A stretch of DNA of 64,000 bases from UBA6522 sp965204155. Its GTDB lineage: Bacteria > Pseudomonadota > Gammaproteobacteria > Steroidobacterales > Rariloculaceae. Positions 27,436 to 37,424 of the stretch are shown piece after piece. The notes beneath the pieces are model-generated. The model ran no database searches, had not been told where the DNA came from, and saw only the letters and a program-made list of their open reading frames with translations. Positions within the stretch are counted from its first letter, which is position 1. Each line of letters begins with the position of its first letter. The stretch covers positions 2,790,001-2,854,000 of the forward strand of contig OZ241971.1 in NCBI GenBank assembly GCA_965204155.1, given 5' to 3'. A program made the translations under genes and the position numbers.

Positions 27436-27480
27436 CCTTTCCCCCTGGTACGACTCCGCCCGGTAAGGGAGAAACGAAAA

Positions 27481-29502
27481 ATGAGAATGCTGCTGTACGG
27501 GTCACTCGCGGTTCTCTTCGCGGCGACCATGCTTGTTGAAGCACGACCACTGTCGGTCGACGACATGATCGATATGGTCAGTGTCGGCGGGAATATTCAC
27601 CTGGCGCCGGACGGTTACGACGAGTCGGTATTGATGTCGCCGGACGGACGGCAGGTGTTCTTTTCGAAATCGGTGGCGGACTGGGCCAGCAACCGGCGGA
27701 TGTCGACGTTCTACTTCATCGACTCGGACGGCAGCAACCTCACTTCTCTGCCGGAGCTCGAAGGCGGATCAGCATTTCAATATTCGCCGCGCGGTACCTA
27801 CCTTTCGTTTACGCGCACCGTCGACGGTATTGCCCAGGTCTTTGCCCTGTCGCTGGAGGCACGCACCGTGACTCAGCTGAGCAGCCACCCGAGCGATGTT
27901 TTCGCCTATGACTGGGCAAGGGACGAGTCAAGCATTTTTTTCGCAGCCGAGGATGCGCGCAGCCCGGAAGAGCAGCGCAGGTACGAAATGGGAGCGGACT
28001 GGTTTTTTGTCGATGAGGGACCGAATGGACGGATTGCCGCGCGCTGGCGGAATTTGTGGCGGCTCACCCTCAATGATTCTGCGTCGACGCAGATTAGCTT
28101 CAAAGAGTTCATCGTGGACGAACTGGACGTTTCGCCGGACGGTGGACAGGTAGCGTTCGTCGCAAGGCCGGATAACCGGCGGAACTACCCGCATGCGGCG
28201 GAACTGTATGTGTTGGATACGGCGGATGGGGAAATTTCGCGCCTGACAAACAATCTTGCACCGGAGTCCAGGCCACTGTGGTCCCCGGACGGAACGCGGC
28301 TCGCCTACCATGCACCGGACGATGAGAACTACGAGTTGACGAAGGGTTATCTGTGGATTATCGATCCCGATACCGGGCGGTATCGGCAGCTGCGCTCGCA
28401 GAGCAAGGGCGACATCTTTTCGCTTACGTGGAGTGCGGATGGCCGCAGTCTGCTGTTCAGCGAGCAGCAGGGCATGGACACCCATCTGTTTCGGCTCGAC
28501 GTCGAAGACGACACGTTGTCTGCGGTGACGGCGGGTAGCGGCAGGACGACCGTCCTGGCGTTTTCCGCCGACCGGAGCAGAATGGTCTACTCGTACACCG
28601 ATTTCGACACTCCGCTCGACCTCTACACCGCGAACCCGGACATGAGCGACGTCGTTCGCCTGACCAATGAGAATCCATGGATTGAAGCAGACATTACGCT
28701 GGGGAAGACCGAAATCGTTCGCTGGCAGAGCGATGACGGGCTCGAGTTAGAAGGAATGCTGGCCGTACCCGGTGACTACGACGGTCAGGATCGAATACCG
28801 CTATTGGTGTTGATTCACGGTGGCCCCAACATGCAGTTCGCCAATGAGTTCTACGTGGATGTGCACTTGTATACGGGGCTGGGATACGCGGTTCTCGGCG
28901 GGAACATCCGCGGCAGCAGCGGCTATGGAGACGATTTCATCAAGGCCTTGATCGGTCAGGTCAGCGACGGCGAATACGACGATGTCATGTCCGGCGTCGA
29001 CTACGTTATAGACAGGGGCATTGCCGACTCCGACCGACTCGCAGTCCGCGGCTGGAGCTGGGGCGGTGTGCTGGGGAGTTGGGTCATTACGCAAACCGAT
29101 CGTTTCAAGGCGGCTTCGGTCGGCGCCGGCGTCATGAGTTGGCTTTCGGAGATGGGACCCGGATTCAATTGGGACCTCACAGAGTGGTATATGGACGAAT
29201 CCCACTGGGACGATCCCGAGGGCTGGCGAGAAGTCTCATCGATTACCTATGTAGGAAACGTCACGACACCGACGCTGATCATTCACGGTGACGAGGACTG
29301 GTACAGCAGTTACAACCAAAGCCTGATTTTCTACACGGCCCTTCGCGATATCGGCAAGGCGCCGGCCCGGTTTGTCAGCTACCCCGGACGAGGTCACGAA
29401 CAGTTCGATCCGTGGGCGCAACGCGCGCGCTACGATGAAGAGGTTCGCTGGATGCAGAAATACGTGAATGGCCTCGACTGGCGGCTGCCCGTGCGCGAAT
29501 AG
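27481..29502 (+). CDS. secreted S9-family peptidase, paralogue of the upstream one
   Basis: 673 aa with a signal peptide (AVLFAATMLVEA-R) and GGGAG upstream of the ATG. Blade motifs (MSPDGRQVFF, WSPDGTRLAY, WSADGRSLLF) form a PD40 propeller and the hydrolase triad is Ser526 (GWSWGG), Asp606 (HGDED) and His639 (GRGHE). The order and spacing match the S9 protein at 23687-25735, with which it shares long stretches (GDxxxxDxMxGVDYVI, VRGWSWGGV). The pair arose by duplication, and the D-aminoacylase gene lies between. It is convergent with the SUMF1-DUF2911 gene, only 13 bp apart. Confidence 0.93.
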   Translation: MRMLLYGSLAVLFAATMLVEARPLSVDDMIDMVSVGGNIHLAPDGYDESVLMSPDGRQVFFSKSVADWASNRRMSTFYFIDSDGSNLTSLPELEGGSAFQYSPRGTYLSFTRTVDGIAQVFALSLEARTVTQLSSHPSDVFAYDWARDESSIFFAAEDARSPEEQRRYEMGADWFFVDEGPNGRIAARWRNLWRLTLNDSASTQISFKEFIVDELDVSPDGGQVAFVARPDNRRNYPHAAELYVLDTADGEISRLTNNLAPESRPLWSPDGTRLAYHAPDDENYELTKGYLWIIDPDTGRYRQLRSQSKGDIFSLTWSADGRSLLFSEQQGMDTHLFRLDVEDDTLSAVTAGSGRTTVLAFSADRSRMVYSYTDFDTPLDLYTANPDMSDVVRLTNENPWIEADITLGKTEIVRWQSDDGLELEGMLAVPGDYDGQDRIPLLVLIHGGPNMQFANEFYVDVHLYTGLGYAVLGGNIRGSSGYGDDFIKALIGQVSDGEYDDVMSGVDYVIDRGIADSDRLAVRGWSWGGVLGSWVITQTDRFKAASVGAGVMSWLSEMGPGFNWDLTEWYMDESHWDDPEGWREVSSITYVGNVTTPTLIIHGDEDWYSSYNQSLIFYTALRDIGKAPARFVSYPGRGHEQFDPWAQRARYDEEVRWMQKYVNGLDWRLPVRE

Positions 29503-29515
29503 GGCTGTAGGCGAA

Positions 29516-31453
29516 CTACTCCGGCGGCACACTTGAAATGCTGATCGGAATGTTCGCGCCACCCCATGCCATGAGGAGCTGCCGTTCGGTCGGGCTGACG
29601 TACTCGAAGAAGTATTCCAGCCGATGCGGGCCGGGATTGCCGAGTTCAACCGGCATCTCCTGGCGAATGACTTCGGCGCCGGGGTTCCCATCCACACCGA
29701 TTTGGAGGCGCAGTTCAATGCTCCAGTCCGCGTCCCTTCGCGGTAGGAAGCTCATGAAATAAGTGCCTGCGGAAACGGGCTCGCCATTGAACAGCACCTT
29801 CTCCGTGAAGACGATAGCAAGCGGCTGATCGGCGCTGCCGGCCCAGGTCCTTTCGAACGGAATCCGCTCCCCGAAGACTGTGTGGCCGCGCGCCACGACA
29901 TCGCGTAAATAGGTCAGTGTCACCGCCGTTTCATTCATCGCGTTCATGACGGATGCTGCCGCGATTTCTCCTGCACGGCGATCCGGATGTGAGAACGGAA
30001 TATGGACCTCGACATCATCGAAGAGGAACCTGAGAATTCGTTCGCCACCTTCCGTTTCGTCGAAAAAATACTCCAGGTGTTCCTTGGAATTGTCTTCGGT
30101 CTGGGCTCGCGCTCGGATGCGCAGGGCCTCGTTGTATTCGTTCTGGCTCGCATCGGAAAAAACCACGGTCCACGTACTACCGTCCACAGGAATGGCTTCC
30201 GGAATCAGGAACAAGGTGTAAGTGCCGGGTCGAAGTGGGGCGCCATCGATCCGAAGCGTCTTGCTTGTGGTGATTTGGGTCCTGGCCCAGTCTCCGGGAC
30301 TCCAGCGCTCACCGTGCGGTATCGACTCCCCGAAAGTCTTGCCTTCCCGGCCGTTCACGGCGAGGCGATCGTACGAAACGGTGACGGTGGCGCCGCCAAT
30401 CGACTCCATGACCGAGGCGCGTGCGGGGGGCATCGCCGCGTTCGACACTGTTGCCGGGCTGTATGGCGGGTAGCGTTCGATATCGTCGATGACAAGCCGG
30501 AAGCTCAGGTGGTCGTCACTGCTGTACTGGTCGGTTCGTTCCCGCATATCCGAGCGTATGCTGTGGCCACCCTCGGCCAGGCTGAGCACGCCTGAAGCAT
30601 CGGTCCACGCGCCGCCGCGAATGGACCGTTGCAGGTTGTCGCCCCAGCCACCCGGTATTGCGAACTTGCGGCGTACCGGGTTGCGCCGTGGCCCGATCGG
30701 ATCCTCCAAACGCGAATTGGAGTAGTACGAGGCATCGAACCAGTCGTATAGCCAGTCGATTGTATTGCCCGCCAAATCGAACACGCCGTATGGGGACTGG
30801 CCGCCAGGATAGGCGTCCACCGGCGATGTCTGCGGATAACCGTCGTCGATCGTGATATCGACGTTGCGTTGATCGAGCCCGAAACGCAGTCGATAGTTGT
30901 TGTCGGCGAAATTTGCCTGACTACCGTCAGGAGCCTTGTTTCCCCAGGGCCACAACCGCTGATCGGTACCGCGTGCCGCTTTCTCCCATTGTGCTTCGGT
31001 GGGGAGCGATGCACTGACCTGATGGGTTTCGGAGAACCAGTTCGCGTAAGCCATTGCGTCATTCCAGCTTACGCAAACAACCGGGTGATCCGGGGGCTGG
31101 CCAAAGCCGGGCCGCCGCCAGCTGACGTCATGGCGAATGATGCCGCCCGATTCAATCCAGCAGCCTTCACCGTTTTCTGCATCGGTGACGTATGCGGTAG
31201 AAGTAACGAATTTCTCGAACTGGGAAACGGTCACCGGGTACTTGCCGATCCAGTAGTCTCCCAGCAGAACTTCGTGGACCGGCAACTCCTTGGCTTCGCC
31301 GGACGTGGAGCCCATGAGAAAGCTGCCCGCAGGGATTTCCACAAACACGTATCCGTCGCCATAGGTCAGTTCGCGGTAGCCCTTTTCGTTGTTATCGGCT
31401 GTGCGCGAGGACATGGCGCTGCAGGCGAGCATGGAAACGCCGGCCATTGCCAT
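29516..31453 (-). CDS. lipoprotein with SUMF1 domain and two DUF2911 domains
   Basis: About 645 aa. The start is uncertain: ATG 31453 gives a short lipoprotein signal (MAMAGVSMLAC), while ATG 31690 would add 79 residues and leave only 41 bp to the divergent gene. Residues about 35-320 are a formylglycine-generating-enzyme/SUMF1 fold (GSFLMGS, YWIGKYPVTVSQF, LPTEAQWEKAARG, GVFDLAGN, RGGAW). The active-site cysteines of true FGE are absent (RGGAWTDASGVLSL). Two DUF2911 units follow (GREGKTFGESIPHGERW and GHTVFGERIPFERTW). It was probably exported and lipid-anchored. Function unknown; the divergent neighbour carries the same SUMF1 domain with another partner. Confidence 0.82.
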   Translation of the reverse strand: MAMAGVSMLACSAMSSRTADNNEKGYRELTYGDGYVFVEIPAGSFLMGSTSGEAKELPVHEVLLGDYWIGKYPVTVSQFEKFVTSTAYVTDAENGEGCWIESGGIIRHDVSWRRPGFGQPPDHPVVCVSWNDAMAYANWFSETHQVSASLPTEAQWEKAARGTDQRLWPWGNKAPDGSQANFADNNYRLRFGLDQRNVDITIDDGYPQTSPVDAYPGGQSPYGVFDLAGNTIDWLYDWFDASYYSNSRLEDPIGPRRNPVRRKFAIPGGWGDNLQRSIRGGAWTDASGVLSLAEGGHSIRSDMRERTDQYSSDDHLSFRLVIDDIERYPPYSPATVSNAAMPPARASVMESIGGATVTVSYDRLAVNGREGKTFGESIPHGERWSPGDWARTQITTSKTLRIDGAPLRPGTYTLFLIPEAIPVDGSTWTVVFSDASQNEYNEALRIRARAQTEDNSKEHLEYFFDETEGGERILRFLFDDVEVHIPFSHPDRRAGEIAAASVMNAMNETAVTLTYLRDVVARGHTVFGERIPFERTWAGSADQPLAIVFTEKVLFNGEPVSAGTYFMSFLPRRDADWSIELRLQIGVDGNPGAEVIRQEMPVELGNPGPHRLEYFFEYVSPTERQLLMAWGGANIPISISSVPPE

Positions 31454-31731
31454 ACAACAGAGCCGAAGCGCGGTCTCTAATCGACCAACTGATGCGGTCG
31501 TATCCGGATTCGAGAGTGACAATACCCGTATTCCGTTACGGTTTGCAGATTCGAATAGTGTAGTCGATGTGTTCTGTTCAACCGTCTTGATTCTTGCCGG
31601 CGCCCGATTGTCGCCAGGGCGCCGAAGTGGGTCTCCTTGCGCCTGCGAAGCGGCTGTGATTCGAACGGTGCGGGAATTGTCGGATACCATATGTAGCCGG
31701 TCGTCGGCAGACCCCAGCGAGATCAGTAAAA

Positions 31732-33666
31732 ATGAACCATACCACCGCAAGTGTGTGCGTTGTCCTGTGCGCAGTCGTCGCCCTGCAGAGTGCCGGTGCC
31801 GCCAATGAGCCCTGTCAGGAACCGCCATCGAACGCCGTGTTTCAGGCCGTGGCACAGGTCGCGAACGAGCTCAGCTGCAATACAACGGGGCATTGGGAGG
31901 CGCACTTCGGCAGCTTGCAAGTCTTCGTCCATGTGCCGGGCGGAGAATTCACCATGGGTTCGGAGGATGGGCTTGATGACGAACAGCCGGTGCGGGAAGT
32001 GCAGATGGACGGCTACTGGATCGCGAAGTACCCGGTGACCGTCGCTCAGTTCCGGGAGTTCGTTGCGGATACGGGGTATCTGACGGATGCGGAGCAGGGC
32101 TGGGGAGCCTGGCAATGGACCGGCGAGCGAATGGACCGGCCGGACCCGGCTGGCGATCCGTGGGCGCTGCGCATGGATGGCCGCTGGAACAACCTGTACT
32201 TCGACCAGGGCGACGATCACCCCGTCGGGTCGGTAAGCTGGAACGATGCCAACGCCTATGCGGACTGGTTGTCTGCAAGGCTTGGCGTATCGGCTGTGCT
32301 GCCGACCGAAGCGCAATGGGAGAAAGCGGCGCGTGGTACCGACGCCCGCCGCTTTCCCTGGGGAGATGCGGCGCCCGATGCGACGCGCGGCAACTACGCG
32401 GACAGCCGCTTCGCACAAAAGTATGGGCGCTATGCCCGGCGCCCCGATATCGGTGTCGATGACGGCTTTGTCGAGACCTCGCCGGTCGATGCCTACCCAC
32501 TGGGGCAGTCACCTTACGGCGTGTTCGATCTGGCGGGCAACCTGGGAGAGTGGGTTTACGACGTCTTCGATCCCGATTACTACGAGTCTGCGCCCGCGCA
32601 TAATCCCACCGGCCCGACTGTCGCTGCCGGCGTGCCGGAGCAGCAAATCGACAGAGTCAATCGCGGCGGGTCCTGGGTGGACTGGGCGGGTGTGAGCGAT
32701 GACGGCGAAGTGCAGCCGATGGGTGGGCACAACCTTCGCGCCGCGGCGCGCACCGGCGACGAGCAGAATTCGAGCGACGATCACATGGGCTTTCGGCTGG
32801 CCATAGACGGTCTGCGCGTCGCGGTTACGAATCCGGCAGATCCTTTCAAACCCGATCTGTCCGGCGTCTTTATCCAGACTTACCAAGCGGCGGGGAACGT
32901 GTTCATGCTGGAGGCGAGCGGCGATGTTGCCGGCAATATCGCCGCGCTCGTGGGTCCTGAAGGTGTCCTGATTGTCGACGATCAATTCGCGGAGCTGACG
33001 CCGTCGATCGAGAGCGCACTATGGGAACTGCACCCTGGCGACCTGCGATACATCATCAACACGCATCATCACGACGACCATAGCGACGGTAACGCGCGTC
33101 TCGCGGCCATGGGCGGTGCGCTGGTCGTCGCTCACGATATCGCCCGAGAGCGTTTGCTGGCAAAGGGCCCCGGACACTGGCCGGTTCTGACCTTCGACGC
33201 GGCGATGACAATCCACTTCAACGACGAAGTCGTGCGCTTGCTGGCGATACCGGGTGGCCATACGGATAACGATGTCGTCGTATTTTTCGAGCGGGCGAAC
33301 GTCGTGCACCTGGGGGACCTGATGAATTCCGGTATTTCCAGTTTTCCCCTGGCGGACCTCGATGCAGGCGGTAACGCGCTGCGCATATTGGAAAACGTCG
33401 CCATGCTGCTGACGATGATCGACGACGATGCGGTGATCATCCCCGGGCACGGGCCGCTGAGCGACAAGTCCGAATTACAGGGACTGCGCGGAATGTTACA
33501 GAGTACGATTGCAATGGTTCGCGAGAAGCGGGCGCGGGGCGAAAGTCTCGAGTCGATCCTCGCCGCCGGCGTGGCTGACGAGTATCGCGATTGGGGCTAT
33601 GGCCACACGTCGGCCGAGGACTGGCTGACAATGATCTTCATGAGTCTGAGCGGGATGGAGAACTGA
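31732..33666 (+). CDS. SUMF1 domain fused to a metallo-beta-lactamase hydrolase, secreted
   Basis: 644 aa. A signal peptide (VVLCAVVALQSAGA) precedes a SUMF1 domain (about 65-365; FTMGSEDG, YWIAKYPVTVAQF, LPTEAQWEKAARG, GVFDLAGNLGEW, RGGSWVD) without the catalytic cysteines of FGE. A metallo-beta-lactamase domain follows from about residue 380 to 610. Its zinc motif HxHxDH lies at 445-450 (HHHDDH), with later ligands in PGGHTDND, HLGDLMNSG and IPGHGP, all consistent with an active dinuclear hydrolase of the SoxH/glyoxalase-II-like type. Fusion of these two domains is unusual. Its stop overlaps the aminotransferase start (TGATG), so the two are co-translated. Confidence 0.88.
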   Translation: MNHTTASVCVVLCAVVALQSAGAANEPCQEPPSNAVFQAVAQVANELSCNTTGHWEAHFGSLQVFVHVPGGEFTMGSEDGLDDEQPVREVQMDGYWIAKYPVTVAQFREFVADTGYLTDAEQGWGAWQWTGERMDRPDPAGDPWALRMDGRWNNLYFDQGDDHPVGSVSWNDANAYADWLSARLGVSAVLPTEAQWEKAARGTDARRFPWGDAAPDATRGNYADSRFAQKYGRYARRPDIGVDDGFVETSPVDAYPLGQSPYGVFDLAGNLGEWVYDVFDPDYYESAPAHNPTGPTVAAGVPEQQIDRVNRGGSWVDWAGVSDDGEVQPMGGHNLRAAARTGDEQNSSDDHMGFRLAIDGLRVAVTNPADPFKPDLSGVFIQTYQAAGNVFMLEASGDVAGNIAALVGPEGVLIVDDQFAELTPSIESALWELHPGDLRYIINTHHHDDHSDGNARLAAMGGALVVAHDIARERLLAKGPGHWPVLTFDAAMTIHFNDEVVRLLAIPGGHTDNDVVVFFERANVVHLGDLMNSGISSFPLADLDAGGNALRILENVAMLLTMIDDDAVIIPGHGPLSDKSELQGLRGMLQSTIAMVREKRARGESLESILAAGVADEYRDWGYGHTSAEDWLTMIFMSLSGMEN

Positions 33667-34787
33667 TGGAAATCGAAGAGTTTGCGCTCGAGCGCATTCA
33701 GTCGCTGTACGAGAATACCGTCGAGCTGAATCTCTCCGACAGCGGTGTCCATCCGATGTCATTGAACGATTTGCTGAGTGACGCCGAGATGAGGGAATTA
33801 CAGGCGCTCGAACTCGGCTACGGTTGGACGAACGGCGCTGTTTCGCTGCGCGAGACCATTGCGGCGTTGTATGAGAGCCGTACCCCGGACGAAGTCATCG
33901 TGACCAACGGTTCCGCGGAGGCCAATTTTCTGCTGGTCATGTTGCTGCTGAATCCCGATGACGAGATTGTGGTATTCACACCCAACTATCTGCAGATCTG
34001 GGGTTGGGCACGCGCGCTGGGCGTCAACGCAAGAGCGGTACGGCACGACGGAAATGCCGACTGGCAGCCCAGGCTCGCCGACCTGGAAGCGGCGATATCG
34101 GGGAAGACGCGCCTGATCACGATCTGCCACCCGAACAACCCGACCGGAGCCACCATGCCGCCGGAGGGTATGCGCGAGCTGGTTCGAATAGCAGAGAGAC
34201 ACGATATCTATCTGCATGCGGACGAAGTTTACAAGGGCTCGGAGTTGTACGGTCCGGAATGCGAGAGTTTTCTGGACATTTACGACAAGGCGATCGTGAC
34301 CAATGGGCTGTCGAAGGCCATGGCCTTGCCCGGACTGAGGATCGGCTGGCTCGCCGGTCCCGTAGAGGACATCTATACGGCCTGGCAACGCAAGGACTAC
34401 ACGTCCATCACGACATCGGCAATCAGCGAGTATGTCGCCGAGCGCGTGCTGAAACCGGAGCTGCGCTCCGTGATCTTGCAGCGCAGCAAGAAGATCCTGC
34501 GGCAGAACCTGGCGTTGTTGCAGGACTGGATCGACGCGAATGCCGACCTGGTTTCGCTCATTCCGCCGAAAGCCGGCGGTATGGCGTTCGTGCGCTATCG
34601 CTTCGAGGCGAATTCGACCGAACTCGTGCACCGGCTGCGCGACGAGAGGGGCGTACTGCTGCTTCCGGGAGATGTGTACGGACTCGACGGCTATTTCCGC
34701 ATCGGCATCGGGTCACCGCGCAGCCACCTTGAGCCCGGCCTCGAACGCATTGCGGACTACATGCGGAAGAACTACCAGGGCGGTTAA
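33666..34787 (+). CDS. PLP-dependent aminotransferase class I/II
   Basis: 373 aa, cytosolic, fold type I. The ATG at 33666 overlaps the stop of the SUMF1-lactamase gene. The PLP Lys is Lys217 (TNGLSKAMALPGLRIGW); the Asn/Asp/Tyr motifs ICHPNNPTGATM and HADEVYKG are intact. The N-terminus (ELNLSDSGVHPMSLNDLL) weakly recalls capreomycidine-synthase-like members, but ordinary amino-acid aminotransferases cannot be excluded. It is convergent with the ornithine-cyclodeaminase-like gene (25 bp gap). Substrate unknown; agmatinase- and OCD-family neighbours hint at basic or cyclic amino acids. Confidence 0.9.
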   Translation: MEIEEFALERIQSLYENTVELNLSDSGVHPMSLNDLLSDAEMRELQALELGYGWTNGAVSLRETIAALYESRTPDEVIVTNGSAEANFLLVMLLLNPDDEIVVFTPNYLQIWGWARALGVNARAVRHDGNADWQPRLADLEAAISGKTRLITICHPNNPTGATMPPEGMRELVRIAERHDIYLHADEVYKGSELYGPECESFLDIYDKAIVTNGLSKAMALPGLRIGWLAGPVEDIYTAWQRKDYTSITTSAISEYVAERVLKPELRSVILQRSKKILRQNLALLQDWIDANADLVSLIPPKAGGMAFVRYRFEANSTELVHRLRDERGVLLLPGDVYGLDGYFRIGIGSPRSHLEPGLERIADYMRKNYQGG

Positions 34788-34812
34788 CGCTATCCGGGAT
34801 GGCTCCGGCGAA

Positions 34813-35757
34813 TCAGGCCTGCTGCCAATGTTCGTATACGGATTTCGCAATGGCGATATCCTGAACGGCAACCCCCGTCAGATCGGCGATCGATATCTGT
34901 TCCGGCGTCTCACGTCCCTTTGCCCGGCCTCCGATCACGTCTCCGAGTTCCTGTAGCTTCGATGCATCGATGAGGCCATTGGCGATTGCGACCTGGATTT
35001 CGCCATGATCGGTGCATTGTGACGTGGAATCGACGACGCAGATGTCGGCTCTTTCCACAAGCGCCTCATCGAGTTCCTGTTTTCCCGGGGTGTCGGCACC
35101 GACAGCCGTAATGTGCGTTCCGGCTTGTACCCAATCGGCGCGAATCAGCGGCTCTGTCGACGGTGTCGCGGTCACGATGAGATTGCATTCTCGAACCAGG
35201 TATTCCGGATCCTGCGCCACGTGCGCGTCCATGTTCGACTCGGACAGCGACCGCACCAGCGCCTCCGCGTTCGCCACGGTCCTGTTCCAGACCAGTACCT
35301 TTCGGCAGTCCGTAATCGAGCGAAGACACTCCATCTGCAATCGCGCCTGAATTCCGGCACCGACGATACCAATCCGGTGGATATCGGCCGGTGCAAGGAA
35401 CTTCGCCGCTATGGAGCCTGCAATGGCCGTTCGCATGTCCGTCAAATGGCCCTCATCGTTCAGTAATGCCAGCGGGTAACCGGTTTCCGTCGAGCAAATC
35501 AACATCAGCCCAATGCTTGGTTTGAGCCCCCTGGCGACATTCTTGTAGAAACCGGCGGCGACCTTGACGACAAAGTAGGGGTCTCCCTTTATGTAGCCGT
35601 ACTTGATGTGGCACTCACCGTCCGGGAAGCCCAGATAGCCGACCGGCGGTACGACGGAATTGCCCTTGCTGTACTCGTCGAAGTTCCGTTCACAATCGCG
35701 GCGTACCGCGTCGATATCCAGGTGCTTCCTTATGGTGGCGAGGTCGAGAATTTCCAT
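34813..35757 (-). CDS. ornithine cyclodeaminase / mu-crystallin family protein
   Basis: 314 aa, cytosolic NAD(P)-dependent enzyme. The Rossmann motif is GIVGAGIQARLQ, the substrate region has KYGYIKGDPYFVVKVAAGFYKN, and LLNDEGHLTDMRTAIAG is strongly conserved in the family. Members are ornithine cyclodeaminases, alanine dehydrogenases, ketimine reductases and delta1-pyrroline-2-carboxylate reductases of 3-hydroxyproline catabolism; the sequence alone does not choose. It may be transcribed apart from the SSS/agmatinase pair upstream, since 159 bp separate it from the symporter stop. Given two epimerase-family genes nearby, the pyrroline-carboxylate reductase role deserves testing. Confidence 0.9.
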   Translation of the reverse strand: MEILDLATIRKHLDIDAVRRDCERNFDEYSKGNSVVPPVGYLGFPDGECHIKYGYIKGDPYFVVKVAAGFYKNVARGLKPSIGLMLICSTETGYPLALLNDEGHLTDMRTAIAGSIAAKFLAPADIHRIGIVGAGIQARLQMECLRSITDCRKVLVWNRTVANAEALVRSLSESNMDAHVAQDPEYLVRECNLIVTATPSTEPLIRADWVQAGTHITAVGADTPGKQELDEALVERADICVVDSTSQCTDHGEIQVAIANGLIDASKLQELGDVIGGRAKGRETPEQISIADLTGVAVQDIAIAKSVYEHWQQA

Positions 35758-35916
35758 GCGTTTTCGGTTCCTGTGTTGGTGCCCTTGTCAGGCTTTGGTG
35801 AGTCCCATGGCCTATTGTAAGTTTCGTACTGTTCGTTTTTCAGAAGCACGATTTCGTAACTCTCATCCTTGCGGCTTCGAAGTTCGCATGAAACCCGATC
35901 TGAGACTCGATGCCTC

Positions 35917-37401
35917 TTACCCGGCTGAACGTGGAAGTCCCAGGATGCCAATGCGGTTCCTCATCTCGATCGGCCGTCCGTCAACGTCTACGGACGGTTT
36001 TGCCGGGTTCTGACGCACTGTGAGTTTCGAGACAATAATCAGCAGCAGCAAGTTGACTCCCGCCGCCATCAATTCCGCGGGCAAGAGTGTCTGTGCCAGG
36101 TTCTGGTTCCAGTACTCGAGCACGAGCCAGCAGACCAGGCCTCCCAGCATCCCGGTGACTGCTGCCGCCTCGTTCGCCTTTTTCCAGTAAACGGCAGCCG
36201 TCATCGGCACGAACAAACTGACCATCAGGATTGAGAACGATTTCACCATGAGCTGATAGACGTCCTGGAAAAACAGCGCAGTCGCAAGACCCAGGATTCC
36301 GACGACAACGACTGCGATTCGGCTGATGTGCAGCACGCGTGATTCGTCGACATCGGGATAAACCGCACGCCACACGTTATTGCCGAAGATACTCGCTGGC
36401 GCGAGCATTCCGCCATCGGCTGAACTCATCAGGGCCGAGAACATTGCACCGGCAAAAAGCGCCATGCCCAGCGCGGGCAGATATGCGCTTCCCATGGCCG
36501 GCAATACAACAGCCGGATCGGCGAGCCCCGGCATGGCGATAGTACCCGCGATGCCGATCAGCACCGGAATCATCGCGATCGTCAGGTACAGAACGGTGCT
36601 GAGGTAAAGACTCCACTGTGCGACACGTTCGTCGCGTGCACTGAATACCCGCTGCAGCAAGTCCTGCGATGCAACGTTACCGAGTCCGATGACCAGCAGT
36701 CCCTGCATGAACATGATCCAGCCGTAGAACGACTGCTCCGGTGCAATATCGAAGTGGTCAGCCGGTGAATTGTCGATCAGCGCCTGCCAGCCGCCAACGT
36801 CGCCGAGGATGAGGGGAAACAGCACAAGGAGTCCCGCAATAATCACAAGAGCCTGAAAAAAATCCGTGAGCGAGACAGCCCACATGCCGCCGTAGCAGGT
36901 GTAGGCGATCGTGATTGCGGCGCCGGTCAGAATAGCTGTCTCCAGGCTGAATCCGACGACGACGTTCAGTACCGTGCCGAAGGCGACAAGTATCGAACCC
37001 ACCCAGCCTACGTACGCCGGGATAATGCTCAGTGCAGCAAGAATCTCCGCGCAGCGACCAAAGCGTGTGCGAAACAGGTCCGGCAACGTCAGCAACCTGA
37101 GTCGCCGAAATATGCGGGCATAGAAAACGCCGGCAAGCAACAGACACAGTGCCGAGCCGAATGGATTGGCCAGCACGGCGCCCAATCCGCCCGAATAGGC
37201 CGCGCCGGCAGCGCCTATTAGCGTACCGGACCCGAACCAGGTTGCAAACACGGTAAACACGCACAGACTCAGCGGCAGCTTTCTGCCTGCAACGATGTAG
37301 TCGGTGTTGTTTCCGACACGCCGACTCGCCAGTACACCGATGAACATCAGTATGGCGACGTAGCCGAAAGCGCCGATGGCAACGATGATCGACTGATTCA
37401 T
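35917..37401 (-). CDS. sodium:solute symporter (SSS family), second
   Basis: 494 aa from the ATG at 37401 with about 13 helices. Family marks are FATWFGSGTLIGAAGAAY near the N-terminus and MSSADGGMLAPASIFGNNVW. It is clearly different from the symporter at 6069-7760 and closer to PutP/proline-like or pantothenate-like SSS proteins in length. It follows the agmatinase-family gene by 23 bp, so they form an operon. It probably imports the amino compound processed by the ureohydrolase; actual substrate unknown. Confidence 0.92.
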   Translation of the reverse strand: MNQSIIVAIGAFGYVAILMFIGVLASRRVGNNTDYIVAGRKLPLSLCVFTVFATWFGSGTLIGAAGAAYSGGLGAVLANPFGSALCLLLAGVFYARIFRRLRLLTLPDLFRTRFGRCAEILAALSIIPAYVGWVGSILVAFGTVLNVVVGFSLETAILTGAAITIAYTCYGGMWAVSLTDFFQALVIIAGLLVLFPLILGDVGGWQALIDNSPADHFDIAPEQSFYGWIMFMQGLLVIGLGNVASQDLLQRVFSARDERVAQWSLYLSTVLYLTIAMIPVLIGIAGTIAMPGLADPAVVLPAMGSAYLPALGMALFAGAMFSALMSSADGGMLAPASIFGNNVWRAVYPDVDESRVLHISRIAVVVVGILGLATALFFQDVYQLMVKSFSILMVSLFVPMTAAVYWKKANEAAAVTGMLGGLVCWLVLEYWNQNLAQTLLPAELMAAGVNLLLLIIVSKLTVRQNPAKPSVDVDGRPIEMRNRIGILGLPRSAG

Positions 37402-37424
37402 GATCGCCGGCAAGAAAGAGGAAC

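Noticed and set aside
29516..33666. Sulfatase activation by formylglycine-generating enzymes
   Set aside because: Both SUMF1 domains lack the catalytic cysteines and no sulfatase gene is in the window.
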